Origin: JAXLSZ01 sp046330315
GTDB taxonomy: Bacteria > Actinomycetota > Thermoleophilia > Solirubrobacterales > 70-9
Reading direction: 5' to 3'
NCBI GenBank assembly: GCA_046330315.1
Contig: JAXLSZ010000005.1
Span: 434,001 to 498,000, forward strand
DNA: 64,000 nt
Position numbers and translations under genes: made by a program. Shown here in pieces: positions 24,140-32,688 of this stretch (position 1 is the first letter of the stretch; the number at the start of each line of letters is the position of its first letter). The notes beneath the pieces were generated by a model. The model saw only the letters and a program-made list of their open reading frames with translations, was not told the origin of the DNA and ran no database searches.

Positions 24140-25820
24140 GAGCCGGGCGAGGGCCGTCCAGCGGCGGCTGACCAGGACCAGCCGGGCGGCCCGGGCCCAT
24201 CTCGCGGCCACGGTGGCGCTCGGCGCGATCGCCACGGCGCTCGTGATCGCCCAGGCGACCCTGCTCGCGGGGGTCGTCTCGGATGCGTTCCTCGGCGACA
24301 CGCCGCTCTCCGACCTCCGCGGCCCGCTGCTCACCCTGCTGGCGATAGCGCTCGCCCGTGGCCTCGTGGCGGCGGCCGTGGAGGTCGCCGGAAGGGCCGG
24401 TGCGGCGGGGGTGATGTCGGAGCTTCGCTCCCGCCTGGCCCGCCACCTGCTGCTGGTCCGGCCGGGAACGGCTCGCGAGGAGGCCTCCGCCGAGCTGGCG
24501 GCGGCCGCGGTGCAGGGCGTCGACTCGCTGGAGGCCTACTTCGCCCGCTACCTGCCCCAGGCGGTGCTCGCCGGCCTCGCTCCGGCGATGATCCTCGCCT
24601 GGGTCATCCCCCGCGACTGGGAGGCGGGACTGATCCTGGCGATCACCGCTCCGATGATCCCGGTCTTCATGGTCCTGATCGGGCGGCTGGCCGAGCGCCA
24701 CACCAGGGACCGCTGGGAGGCGCTCGCGAGGCTCGGCGCCCGCTTCCTCGACACGGTCCGCGGGCTCGAGACGCTCTGGGTCAACGGTCGCGCCGAGGCG
24801 CAGGCCGCTGCGGTCTCCTCGGCCGGCGAGCGGTACCGGCGCGAGACGATGTCGACGCTGCGGATCGGCTTCCTCTCGGCCCTCGTCCTGGAGCTGCTGG
24901 CGATGATCGGCACCGCGCTGGTCGCCGCCACGGTCGGGATCCAGCTCGCCAAGGGCTCGCTCGGCCTCACCGCCGGGCTCACGGTGCTGATCCTGGCGCC
25001 GGAGTTGTACATGCCGCTGCGGGCGGTCGGCGCCCAGTTTCACGCCAGCGCCGAGGGGATGGCCGCCGCGGAGCGGATCTTCGAGGTGCTCGACCAGCCG
25101 CCCATCGCGAGGTTCGCCGGGGGCTCCGCTCCGCCGGACCCGGGATGCGAACCCGTGAGGATCGAGGGCGTCTCGCTCTCGCGCCCGGGTCGCGGACCCG
25201 TCCTGGCCGGCGCCGACCTCGAGCTGCACCCGGGCGAGACGGTCGCCCTGGTCGGTCCGAGCGGCTCGGGGAAGTCAACCCTGGTCGCGATGCTGCTGCG
25301 CCTCGCCGAGCCGGACTCGGGCAGGCTGCTCTGCGGCGGGGAGGATCTGCGCGACGTCGACACCGCGGCCTGGCGCCGCCAGGTGGCCTGGATGCCCCAG
25401 CACCCGACGATCTTCGCCGGGACGGTGGCCGAGAACGTCGCATTCCTGGAGCCGGAGGCATCCCCGCGCCGCATTCTCGAGGCGTCCGAGAGGGCCGGGC
25501 TGCTCGAGGTCGTCGAGTCGCTTCCGGCCGGGCTCGACACCCGCATCGGCGAGGGGGGCCGCTCGCTCTCGGCCGGGCAGAGCCGGCGGGTCGGCCTGGC
25601 CCGAGCGCTCCTGCGCGACGCCCCCCTGCTGATCCTCGACGAGCCCACCGCGCACCTTGACTCCGGCAGCGAGGCGAGGGCAGCCGCCGGGATCGAGGCG
25701 GCCGCGGCGGGGCGCACGGCGCTCTTCGTCAGCCACCGCCCCGAGGTCGCCCTCAGGGCCGACCGCGTGGTCGAGCTGCGGGACGGCCTGATCGGCGAGC
25801 CGGCCGGGGCTTCGGCATGA
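24108..25820 (+). CDS. cydD: ABC exporter CydD, for cytochrome bd assembly
   Basis: 570 residues: six membrane helices (about 30-310) then an ATPase domain. Walker A is GPSGSGKST; the signature is SLSAGQSRRVGLARALL (LSAGQ); Walker B is LLILDEPTAHLD; the switch His is in FVSHRP. CydDC is a heterodimeric transporter reported to move cysteine/glutathione or heme and is required to assemble cytochrome bd. The order cydABDC in one overlapping unit is complete. It shares ATGA with cydC. Confidence 0.93.
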   Translation: MSRQAQRPEARSRARAVQRRLTRTSRAARAHLAATVALGAIATALVIAQATLLAGVVSDAFLGDTPLSDLRGPLLTLLAIALARGLVAAAVEVAGRAGAAGVMSELRSRLARHLLLVRPGTAREEASAELAAAAVQGVDSLEAYFARYLPQAVLAGLAPAMILAWVIPRDWEAGLILAITAPMIPVFMVLIGRLAERHTRDRWEALARLGARFLDTVRGLETLWVNGRAEAQAAAVSSAGERYRRETMSTLRIGFLSALVLELLAMIGTALVAATVGIQLAKGSLGLTAGLTVLILAPELYMPLRAVGAQFHASAEGMAAAERIFEVLDQPPIARFAGGSAPPDPGCEPVRIEGVSLSRPGRGPVLAGADLELHPGETVALVGPSGSGKSTLVAMLLRLAEPDSGRLLCGGEDLRDVDTAAWRRQVAWMPQHPTIFAGTVAENVAFLEPEASPRRILEASERAGLLEVVESLPAGLDTRIGEGGRSLSAGQSRRVGLARALLRDAPLLILDEPTAHLDSGSEARAAAGIEAAAAGRTALFVSHRPEVALRADRVVELRDGLIGEPAGASA

Positions 25821-27487
25821 GCGGGCGGGCCCGGAGAGCGCTTGCGGACGCCGTCCGCGCGACCAGGCCCCGCTGGCGCCAGCTTGCCCTCTCGGTGCTG
25901 CTCGGGACGGGGGCGGTGCTGGCCGCCGTCGGCCTGCTGACGACGTCGGGCTATCTGATCAGCCGGGCGGCCCAGCGGCCCGAGATCCTCGCCCTCTCGG
26001 TGGCGATCGTCGGCGTCAGGTTCTTCGGGATCGCCCGCGCCCTGCTGCGCTACCTGGAGCGCCTCGTCTCCCACGACCTCGCCTTCCGCACCCTCGGGGA
26101 CCTGAGGCGACGGTTCCTCGCCCGCCTGCTCCCGCTCGTGCCGGGGGGGCTCCCCGGCCGTCGCTCCGAGCTGCTCGGCCGGTTCGTGGACGACGTGGAC
26201 CGCCTCCAGGACCTCTACCTCAGGGCCCTGGCGCCGCCTCTCGTGGCTCTCTTCGCGGGCCTCGGCGCCGTCCTCGTCGCCCTCCTCATCCTCCCCGCGG
26301 CGGCGGCCGTCCTCGCGGCGATGCTCGCCGCGGGCGGCCTGCTCGCCCCGTGGCTGACGCGGCTCTCGGCACGGCGGGCGGGGCGGCGGCAGGCCGCGGC
26401 CCGGTCGACGCTCGGCACGGACGTCCTCGAGATCGCCTCGGGCTCGGCGGAGATCGCGATGGCCGGAAGGGAGCGGGAATGGCTCGATCGGGTCGAGGAA
26501 GACGGCGCCGCCCTCGGTTCTCTGCAGCGGCGGGACGCCGTCAGCGCGGGGCTCGCGGCGGGGCTCGGGACGGCCCTGGCCGCCGCCGCCGCGGTCTGCG
26601 TGGCGGCGGTCGCCATACCCGCGGTGCACGACGGCGAGATCGCCGGGGTGCTGCTGGGGGCGCTGGTGCTGCTCGCAATCGCATCCTTCGAGGCGGTGGC
26701 GCCGCTCGGGGCCGCCGCCGCGAGCATCGACGCCTGCGCCGATTCCGCCCTGCGCGTCGGTGAAGTCGTCGATCGCGAGCCCGCGATCGTCGACCCCCCC
26801 GACCCGACCCCGGTCCCCGCCGGTTGTGACCTTGTGGCGACGGACCTCCGCTTCCGCCGCGAGGGGCAGTCGGGGTGGCTCCTCGACGGCCTGGGCCTGC
26901 GGCTCGAGCAGGGCAGCTCCCTCGCGCTGCTGGGCGCCAGCGGGTCCGGCAAGACCACGCTGGTCGAACTGCTGGTGCGCCTGCTTGCCCCGTCGGGGGG
27001 GCGGCTGCGGCTCGGTGGCGTGGACCTCGCATCCGTCTCGGAGCGGGACCTGCGGGCCACCGTGAGGCTGGCCCCCCAGGACGCCTACCTGTTCGCGACC
27101 ACGATCCGCGACAACGTCGCCGTCGGACGCGGCGACGCCGACGACGAGGAGATCGCCGGGGCGCTCGAGACCGTCGGGCTGGGCGGGTGGCTGGCGAGCC
27201 TCGCCGAGGGCCTGGACACCTTCGTCGGCGAGGGCGGCCGGCAGGTCTCCGGCGGCCAGCGCCAGCGCATCGCCGCCGCCCGCCTCCTGCTCAGCGGCGC
27301 CCGCTTCCTGATCCTCGACGAGCCCACGGCCCATCTGGACCGGGCGGCGGCGGCCCTGATGGAGCGGCGGTTCACCGATCTCGCGCGGAGCGGGCCCGGG
27401 CTGCTCTGGGTGACCCACGAGCCGGCCGAGTTGTCCTGCTTCGACCGGGTGGTCCGACTCGAGGGCGGGCGGCTCCTCGGGTGCTGA
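25817..27487 (+). CDS. cydC: ABC exporter CydC, for cytochrome bd assembly
   Basis: 556 residues: six helices (TTSGYLISRAAQRPEILALS is typical of CydC) then an ATPase domain. Walker A is GASGSGKTT, the signature QVSGGQRQRIAAARLLL and Walker B FLILDEPTAHLD. The switch region is WVTHEPAEL. It is last in the cydABDC operon. The 122 bp that follow contain copy A of the CACCCG motif. Confidence 0.93.
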   Translation: MSGRARRALADAVRATRPRWRQLALSVLLGTGAVLAAVGLLTTSGYLISRAAQRPEILALSVAIVGVRFFGIARALLRYLERLVSHDLAFRTLGDLRRRFLARLLPLVPGGLPGRRSELLGRFVDDVDRLQDLYLRALAPPLVALFAGLGAVLVALLILPAAAAVLAAMLAAGGLLAPWLTRLSARRAGRRQAAARSTLGTDVLEIASGSAEIAMAGREREWLDRVEEDGAALGSLQRRDAVSAGLAAGLGTALAAAAAVCVAAVAIPAVHDGEIAGVLLGALVLLAIASFEAVAPLGAAAASIDACADSALRVGEVVDREPAIVDPPDPTPVPAGCDLVATDLRFRREGQSGWLLDGLGLRLEQGSSLALLGASGSGKTTLVELLVRLLAPSGGRLRLGGVDLASVSERDLRATVRLAPQDAYLFATTIRDNVAVGRGDADDEEIAGALETVGLGGWLASLAEGLDTFVGEGGRQVSGGQRQRIAAARLLLSGARFLILDEPTAHLDRAAAALMERRFTDLARSGPGLLWVTHEPAELSCFDRVVRLEGGRLLGC

Positions 27488-27501
27488 GCTCGCGCCGGTT
27501 T

Positions 27502-27519
27502 CACCCGGTTCGGATGATG
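27502..27519 (+). promoter_or_regulatory. CACCCG-N3-CGGATGATG motif, copy A
   Basis: CACCCGGTTCGGATGATG, preceded by TTT. A -10-like TTTCGT at 27540-27545 follows after 20 bases. The first gene downstream is the class II amidotransferase at 27610, then the DUF1269-arylsulfatase. The motif is an imperfect 6-3-6 dyad (CACCCG/CGGATG) with an ATG extension. Confidence 0.7.
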
Positions 27520-27609
27520 GGCCACGGCCGCCGGAGTGATTTCGTTGGGAGCATGCCGGCAGCGGGGGTTGATCCCGATCCGAGCGCCGCGGAGGCGGGT
27601 TGACGGACG

Positions 27610-28446
27610 ATGTGCCGCTGGAACGCCTACATCGGCGAGCCCCTGCTGATCGCCGAGCTTCTGTACCGGACCCGGCACGGGCTGATCGACGAGAGCCTCC
27701 ACTCGAGGATGGGGGCCGAGACGACCAACGGCGACGGCTTCGGCATCGGCTGGTACCCGGCCGGGACGCGCGACTCCCCGGCCCGGTACCGCAGCGTCAG
27801 CCCCGCCTGGAACGACGCCAACCTGCGGGACCTGGCCGACCACGTCTCGACTCCGATCTTCCTGGCCCACATCCGGGCCGCCGTGGGCAGCCCCGTCCAG
27901 CAGACCAACTGCCACCCATTCCGGCACGGCCGCTGGCTGTTCGTCCACAACGGCCTGATCGCCGACTTTGGGAAGATGCGCCGCGACGTCCTGCTGGCCG
28001 TGGACCCGGGCCTGTTCGGCGGGATCGGCGGCTCGACCGACTCCGAGGCCCTCTTCTACCTCGCCCTCGGCTTCGGCCTGCGCGATGACCCGGTCGGGGC
28101 GATGCAGAGGGCGGTCGGCTTCGTCGAGGGGCTCGCCGCGGAGAGGGGGATCGCCGACCCGGTGCAGATGACCGTGGGGATCAGCGACGGCGAGCGGCTC
28201 TGGGCCGTCCGCTACTCCTCGCGGCGGGAGTCGCGGACCCTGTTCGTCTCCGAGGAGGTGGACGCTCTGCGGCACCTGCATCCCGAGAACCCCCGCCTCC
28301 GCGAGCTCAGCCGGGGGGACCGGGTGGTGGTCTCCGAGCCGCTCACCGACTGCACCGAGGCATGGCGCGAGATCCCGGAGTCCACCGCGGTCGCGATAGC
28401 CGGCGGAGAGCTGAGCGAGAGTCCCTTCGAGCCGGCTCGGCCGTGA
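27610..28446 (+). CDS. Class II glutamine amidotransferase (YafJ/EgtC-like)
   Basis: 278 residues of the N-terminal nucleophile class II amidotransferase family. Cys2 follows the initiator Met (MCRWNAYIG). The glutamine-site motifs NGDGFGIGWY, NCHPFRHGRWLFVHNG and GGSTDSEALFYLAL are all present. Related proteins include YafJ and the ergothioneine enzyme EgtC. No other egt genes are here, so the substrate is unknown. It lies 61 bp before the arylsulfatase and behind motif copy A, so it may belong to a sulfatase locus. A TAGGTT between the two genes could start a separate sulfatase transcript. Confidence 0.86.
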   Translation: MCRWNAYIGEPLLIAELLYRTRHGLIDESLHSRMGAETTNGDGFGIGWYPAGTRDSPARYRSVSPAWNDANLRDLADHVSTPIFLAHIRAAVGSPVQQTNCHPFRHGRWLFVHNGLIADFGKMRRDVLLAVDPGLFGGIGGSTDSEALFYLALGFGLRDDPVGAMQRAVGFVEGLAAERGIADPVQMTVGISDGERLWAVRYSSRRESRTLFVSEEVDALRHLHPENPRLRELSRGDRVVVSEPLTDCTEAWREIPESTAVAIAGGELSESPFEPARP

Positions 28447-28458
28447 ACCGGGCGGATG

Positions 28459-28464
28459 TAGGTT
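28459..28464 (+). promoter_or_regulatory. -10-like hexamer (TAGGTT) before arylsulfatase 1
   Basis: TAGGTT, 43 bases before the ATG at 28508. The ribosome binding site AGGAG at 28497-28501 sits six bases before that ATG and decides the start over the earlier in-frame codon at 28463. Confidence 0.4.
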
Positions 28465-28507
28465 GTCGGCTGCGGTGACGAACAGCGAACGAGAACAGGA
28501 GCCCCCG

Positions 28508-31411
28508 ATGAGCGACGCCCCGACCGATGTCCTGGTGGCCGGATACCCGGACATCGAGGCCGCGACGACCGACTTCGACCGCCTGATCGACCTGGTCGGG
28601 CGCGGGGAGGTCCGGATCGAGGGCGCAATCCTGGTCACCCACGGCGAGGGCGATCGGGTCACCGTGCACCAGACCGGAAACCACCTCGGCCGCAAGGGCG
28701 CCGGCTGGGGCGGGGGCGTGGGCGTCGCCGTGGGCCTGCTGGCGCCGCCGCTGCTGGCCTCGGCGGCGGCCGGCGCCCTCGCCGGCGGCCTGGTGGGCAG
28801 GTTCGCCGAGCACCGCCTCGAGACGGGAATCCACGACAAGATCGGCGAGAACCTGCCGCCGGGCTCCGCCGGGGTGATCGCAGTCTTCGACGATGCCCAC
28901 CGCCTCGGCGTGGAGAGGGCGCTGGAGGGCTCGCCGGCGAAGTCTGTCGTGCAGACCGACAGCCGGGGGACCCTGGCGCTGAAGGAGTCGCTGGCGGAGG
29001 CGATGGGGAAGTTCGCCCAGGACCGCACCGCGCTGCCGATCCCCGACCGAAACTTCGGCGGCACCGCGGGCCGGAACCTCACCGACTCGGTGCCCGACTG
29101 GTCGATGATCCCTGGCCCGAAGGCGCCCGAGGGGGCCCCCAACGTGCTGATCGCGCTGATCGACGACGCCGGCTACGGCGGGCCCGAAACCTTCGGCGGC
29201 CCGATCCGGACCCCGGCCTTCACCCGGGTTCAGCAGATGGGCACGACCTACAACCGCTTTCACGTCACGGCCGTCTGCTCGCCGACCCGGGCCTGCCTGC
29301 TGACCGGCCGCAACCAGCACCGGGTCGGGTTCGGCTCGATCGCCGAGTACCCGGGCCCGTTCCCCGGCTACACGGGGGCCAAGCCGCGAAGCTGCGCGGC
29401 GCTGCCCCGGATCCTCGGCGAGAACGGCTACGTCACGGGCGGGTTCGGCAAGTGGCATCTCACCCCGGACAACGTCCAGGGGGCCGCGGGGCCGTTCGAC
29501 CACTGGCCCCAGGGGTGGGGATTCGACCACTGGTGGGGCTTCCTCAGCGGAGCGGCGGGGCAGTACGACCCGATCATCACCCAGGACAACTCGACGATCG
29601 GGGTTCCGGAGGGCGAGGACGGAGAGACCTACTACTTCCCGGACGACCTCACCGACAAGGCCGTCGAGTGGCTGCAGGCGGTGCGCGCGCAGGATGCCGA
29701 GAAGCCCTGGATGATGTACTACTCGACGGGCTGCAGCCACGCTCCGCACCACGTCGCCAAGCAGTGGGCGGATCGCTACAAGGGCAGCTTCGACGAGGGC
29801 TGGGACGTCTTGCGCGAACGGACCCTCGAGCGCCAGAAGGAGCTCGGGATCGTCCCGGCCGACACCGAGCTGACCGAGCGGCCCGAGGCGTTCCCCGCCT
29901 GGGAGGACCTGGAGCCCGAGCAGAAGCGCCTCTACGCCCGCCAGATGGAGGTCTTCGCCGGCTACTCGGAGAACGCCGACCACAACGTCGGCCGCCTGCT
30001 CGACGCGATCGAGCAGATCGGTGACCTCGAGAACACGCTGGTCTTCTACATCTGGGGCGACAACGGCGCCAGCATGGAGGGGACGGTGACGGGCTCCTTC
30101 AACGAGATGACCTTCCTCAACGGGATCGTGCTCGACGCCTCCCGGCAGCTCGAGCTGATCGAGGAGCACGGCGGTATCGAGGAGCTCGGTGGGGTGCACA
30201 CCGCACCCCACTTCGCCGCGGCCTGGGCGCACGCCCAGAACGCCCCCTTCCAGTGGGGCAAGCAGGTGGCGAGCCACCTGGGCGGGGCGCGCAACCCGAT
30301 GGTGGTCGCCTGGCCCCGGCGCCGCTCGGCCGGGATGCGCACCCAGTTCACCCACGCAATCGACATCGGCCCGACGGTGCTGGAGGCCGCCGGGATCCCC
30401 GAGCCGCTCTCGGTGGACGGCATCGAGCAGGAGCCGATGGACGGGACCAGCTTCCTCTACACCTTCGACGACGAGGGAGCCGAGGAGCGGCACACGCTCC
30501 AGTACTTCGAGATGTTCGGCAGCCGGGCGATGTACAAGGACGGCTGGTGGGCCGCGTCCAACCCGGACCGCCTGCCCTGGGACTTCTCGCCCCAGACGCT
30601 CGCCAGGTTCGGGCCGGACGCGGACTGGGACCCCGATCGCGACGTCGGCTGGGAGCTGTACTACCTGCCCGACGACTTCTCGCAGGCCAGGGACCTGGCG
30701 GGCGAGCATCCCGAGAGGGTCCGCGAGCTCCAGGAGCTGTGGTGGAAGGAGGCCGAGCGGAACCGGGTGCTGCCGCTGTGGGGAGGCGCGGCGGTCATGT
30801 ACGGGATCCTTCCCCCGATGCCGACCGCGACCAGGTACGCGTTCGCGGGCGGTGTCCAGAACATCCAGCGGGGGATGATCCCGCGGGTCTACGGCCGCTC
30901 CTACGCGATCGAGGCCGATCTGGTCGTGCCCGAGGGCGGGGCCGAGGGGGTGATCGTCGCCAACGCCGACTTCATCGGCGGGTTCGCGCTGTGGGTGGAC
31001 GCGGGCGGCATTCTCACCCACACCTACTCCCTGCTGGGCGTGGAGACGTACCGGCAGGCCGCGGAGCACCCGCTTCCGGGCGGCGAGGTTTCGGTCCGGA
31101 TGCTGTTCGAGGCCGACGAGGCGAAGCCGGGGACCGGCGGGGAGGTGACCCTGTTCGCGAACGGGGAGCGGCTCGGCGGCGGGCGGATGCCGGAGACGGT
31201 GAGGATCGCCTTCAGCTCCTACGCCGGCATGGACATCGGCCGCGACAACGGGCTCGTCGTGGACCTCGGCTACGAAGACAAGGCCCCCTACGCGTTCACC
31301 GGCACCGTCAGGCAGGTCGTGTTCGACCTGCAGCCGGCCACCCACGCCGACGAGAAGGCCCTGCACGAGGCGGCCCAGCACGCCAACCTCGCGCACGGGG
31401 CGGCCGGCTAG
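28508..31411 (+). CDS. DUF1269-arylsulfatase fusion protein (arylsulfatase 1)
   Basis: 967 residues. Residues 1-165 form a DUF1269-like domain with its Gly/Ala-rich hydrophobic segment (about 64-100, VAVGLLAPPLLASAAAGALA). From about 200 on it is a full type I sulfatase: metal ligands D219 and D220 (LIDDAGYGG), the formylglycine motif CSPTRACLLTGR at C257, KWHL, CSHAPHH, WGDNGASMEGT and a K in WGKQVASHLGG. The substrate sulfate ester is unknown. There is no classical signal peptide, so the DUF1269 part may tether it to the membrane. Its stop overlaps that of the convergent sulfatase maturase by four bases. Arylsulfatase 2 (57615) lacks the N-terminal domain. Confidence 0.93.
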   Translation: MSDAPTDVLVAGYPDIEAATTDFDRLIDLVGRGEVRIEGAILVTHGEGDRVTVHQTGNHLGRKGAGWGGGVGVAVGLLAPPLLASAAAGALAGGLVGRFAEHRLETGIHDKIGENLPPGSAGVIAVFDDAHRLGVERALEGSPAKSVVQTDSRGTLALKESLAEAMGKFAQDRTALPIPDRNFGGTAGRNLTDSVPDWSMIPGPKAPEGAPNVLIALIDDAGYGGPETFGGPIRTPAFTRVQQMGTTYNRFHVTAVCSPTRACLLTGRNQHRVGFGSIAEYPGPFPGYTGAKPRSCAALPRILGENGYVTGGFGKWHLTPDNVQGAAGPFDHWPQGWGFDHWWGFLSGAAGQYDPIITQDNSTIGVPEGEDGETYYFPDDLTDKAVEWLQAVRAQDAEKPWMMYYSTGCSHAPHHVAKQWADRYKGSFDEGWDVLRERTLERQKELGIVPADTELTERPEAFPAWEDLEPEQKRLYARQMEVFAGYSENADHNVGRLLDAIEQIGDLENTLVFYIWGDNGASMEGTVTGSFNEMTFLNGIVLDASRQLELIEEHGGIEELGGVHTAPHFAAAWAHAQNAPFQWGKQVASHLGGARNPMVVAWPRRRSAGMRTQFTHAIDIGPTVLEAAGIPEPLSVDGIEQEPMDGTSFLYTFDDEGAEERHTLQYFEMFGSRAMYKDGWWAASNPDRLPWDFSPQTLARFGPDADWDPDRDVGWELYYLPDDFSQARDLAGEHPERVRELQELWWKEAERNRVLPLWGGAAVMYGILPPMPTATRYAFAGGVQNIQRGMIPRVYGRSYAIEADLVVPEGGAEGVIVANADFIGGFALWVDAGGILTHTYSLLGVETYRQAAEHPLPGGEVSVRMLFEADEAKPGTGGEVTLFANGERLGGGRMPETVRIAFSSYAGMDIGRDNGLVVDLGYEDKAPYAFTGTVRQVVFDLQPATHADEKALHEAAQHANLAHGAAG

Positions 31412-32646
31412 CGAGCCGTCCGGGTGCCCGGCTCCGCGAGGATCCCCATCGCCTCCACCGCCGGGCGGCCGGAGCGGAGGAGATCGGCCATGACGCGCAT
31501 CGGGCGGTCGACGTGGTTGAAGAAGGCCCGGTAGCCGGCGCAGAGGTAGTTCAGCCCCGGCTCGCCGTCCGGGGTGGAGAGGAAGCGGTTCTTCGGGCAC
31601 TCGCCGTTGCAGGCGAAGCGGACCTCGCAGCGCCGGCAGTAGCCCGGCAGGCCCGCCTCCTTCTGCTCCCCGAAGCGCCGCTGGCGATCCGAGGCGGCGA
31701 GCTCTGAGAGGGGCGCGGAGAGGATGTTGCCGAGCAGGTGCCCGGGCTCGACGAAGTGGTCGCAGGAGTAGAGGTCGCCGTTGTGCTCGAGGGCGAGCGC
31801 TGCGCCGCAGCGCTCCCTGAACAGGCAGACCGGGCTCTCCATGCCCAGCCAGGCCGCCAGGGCCCAGTCGAAGGAGACGACGAAGACCTCGCCGACGTCC
31901 CGGGAGACCCACTCGTCGAAGACCTCGATCAGGAACCCGCCCCATTGCTCGCCGGAGACGGTGCGATCGGTGACCCGGTCACCGCTCTGCCGGTGACCGG
32001 TGGCACCGTGCTCGTCGATCCGCTCGACCACCGGGATGAACTGCATGTAGCGGGCGCCGATCCCGTCGCGGAAGAAGCGGTAGACCTCGAGCCCGCGGTC
32101 CGCGTTGGCGGCGCTGACGCAGCAGAGCAGGTTGAAGTCCACGCCGCGGCGGTCGAGCAGCCGGGCGGCCTCGACCACCCGGTCGAAGGTCCCCCGGCCC
32201 CGCTTGTCGAGGCGGTAGGCGTCGTGCAGGGGACGCGGCCCGTCGAGGCTGAGCCCGACCAGGTATCCGTGCTCCGCGAACAGCTCGCACCATTCCTCGT
32301 CGAGACGGGTGCCGTTCGTCTGCATCGTCCACTCGACCGTCTTCCCGGCCGGCAGCAGATCGGCGACGATCTCCGCGGCGCGCCTGTAGAAGTCCACCCC
32401 GAGCAGGGTCGGCTCGCCGCCCTGCCAGGCCACGGTGACGGTCGGGCCCGGCTCGGAGGCGATCGCCTGGCCGAGGTAGGCGCGCAGCACCTCCTCCGAC
32501 ATGCGGAACTTCGATCCCGGGTAGAGCTCCTCCTTGGTCAGGTAGAAGCAGTAGGAGCAGTCGAGGTTGCAGATCGCCCCGGCCGGCTTGGCGAGCACGT
32601 GGAAGCCGTGGTGCGGGGCCTGCGGGGCCGCCGAGGGAGGGATCAC
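31408..32646 (-). CDS. Anaerobic-type sulfatase-maturating enzyme (radical SAM, SPASM)
   Basis: 412 residues. The radical SAM cluster motif is CNLDCSYCFYL (CxxxCxxC), near residue 26. The SAM-binding TVAWQGGEPTLLG follows. Two further cysteine groups (CGAALALEHNGDLYSCDHFV and CRRCEVRFACNGECPKN) bind the auxiliary clusters of the SPASM domain. Enzymes of this family oxidise the Cys or Ser of sulfatases to formylglycine without oxygen. The gene is convergent with arylsulfatase 1, sharing the four bases CTAG at their stops. GTG 32646 is the start. It could serve both sulfatases, whose motifs are CSPTR. Confidence 0.92.
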   Translation of the reverse strand: MIPPSAAPQAPHHGFHVLAKPAGAICNLDCSYCFYLTKEELYPGSKFRMSEEVLRAYLGQAIASEPGPTVTVAWQGGEPTLLGVDFYRRAAEIVADLLPAGKTVEWTMQTNGTRLDEEWCELFAEHGYLVGLSLDGPRPLHDAYRLDKRGRGTFDRVVEAARLLDRRGVDFNLLCCVSAANADRGLEVYRFFRDGIGARYMQFIPVVERIDEHGATGHRQSGDRVTDRTVSGEQWGGFLIEVFDEWVSRDVGEVFVVSFDWALAAWLGMESPVCLFRERCGAALALEHNGDLYSCDHFVEPGHLLGNILSAPLSELAASDRQRRFGEQKEAGLPGYCRRCEVRFACNGECPKNRFLSTPDGEPGLNYLCAGYRAFFNHVDRPMRVMADLLRSGRPAVEAMGILAEPGTRTAR

Positions 32647-32688
32647 CCCGGCAGTCTATTGTGGGCCCCCGTGAGCGGGGCGAGCTAG

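Noticed and set aside
21623..24334. A 903-codon minus-strand frame across cydA and cydB
   Set aside because: Antisense shadow with no recognisable domain; both plus-strand genes are well-conserved membrane subunits.
28343..31945. A 1200-codon open frame on the minus strand opposite arylsulfatase 1
   Set aside because: Its sequence is low-complexity and rich in Val, Gly, Arg and His, as expected of the antisense of a GC-rich gene. The plus strand codes for a complete sulfatase with all catalytic residues.
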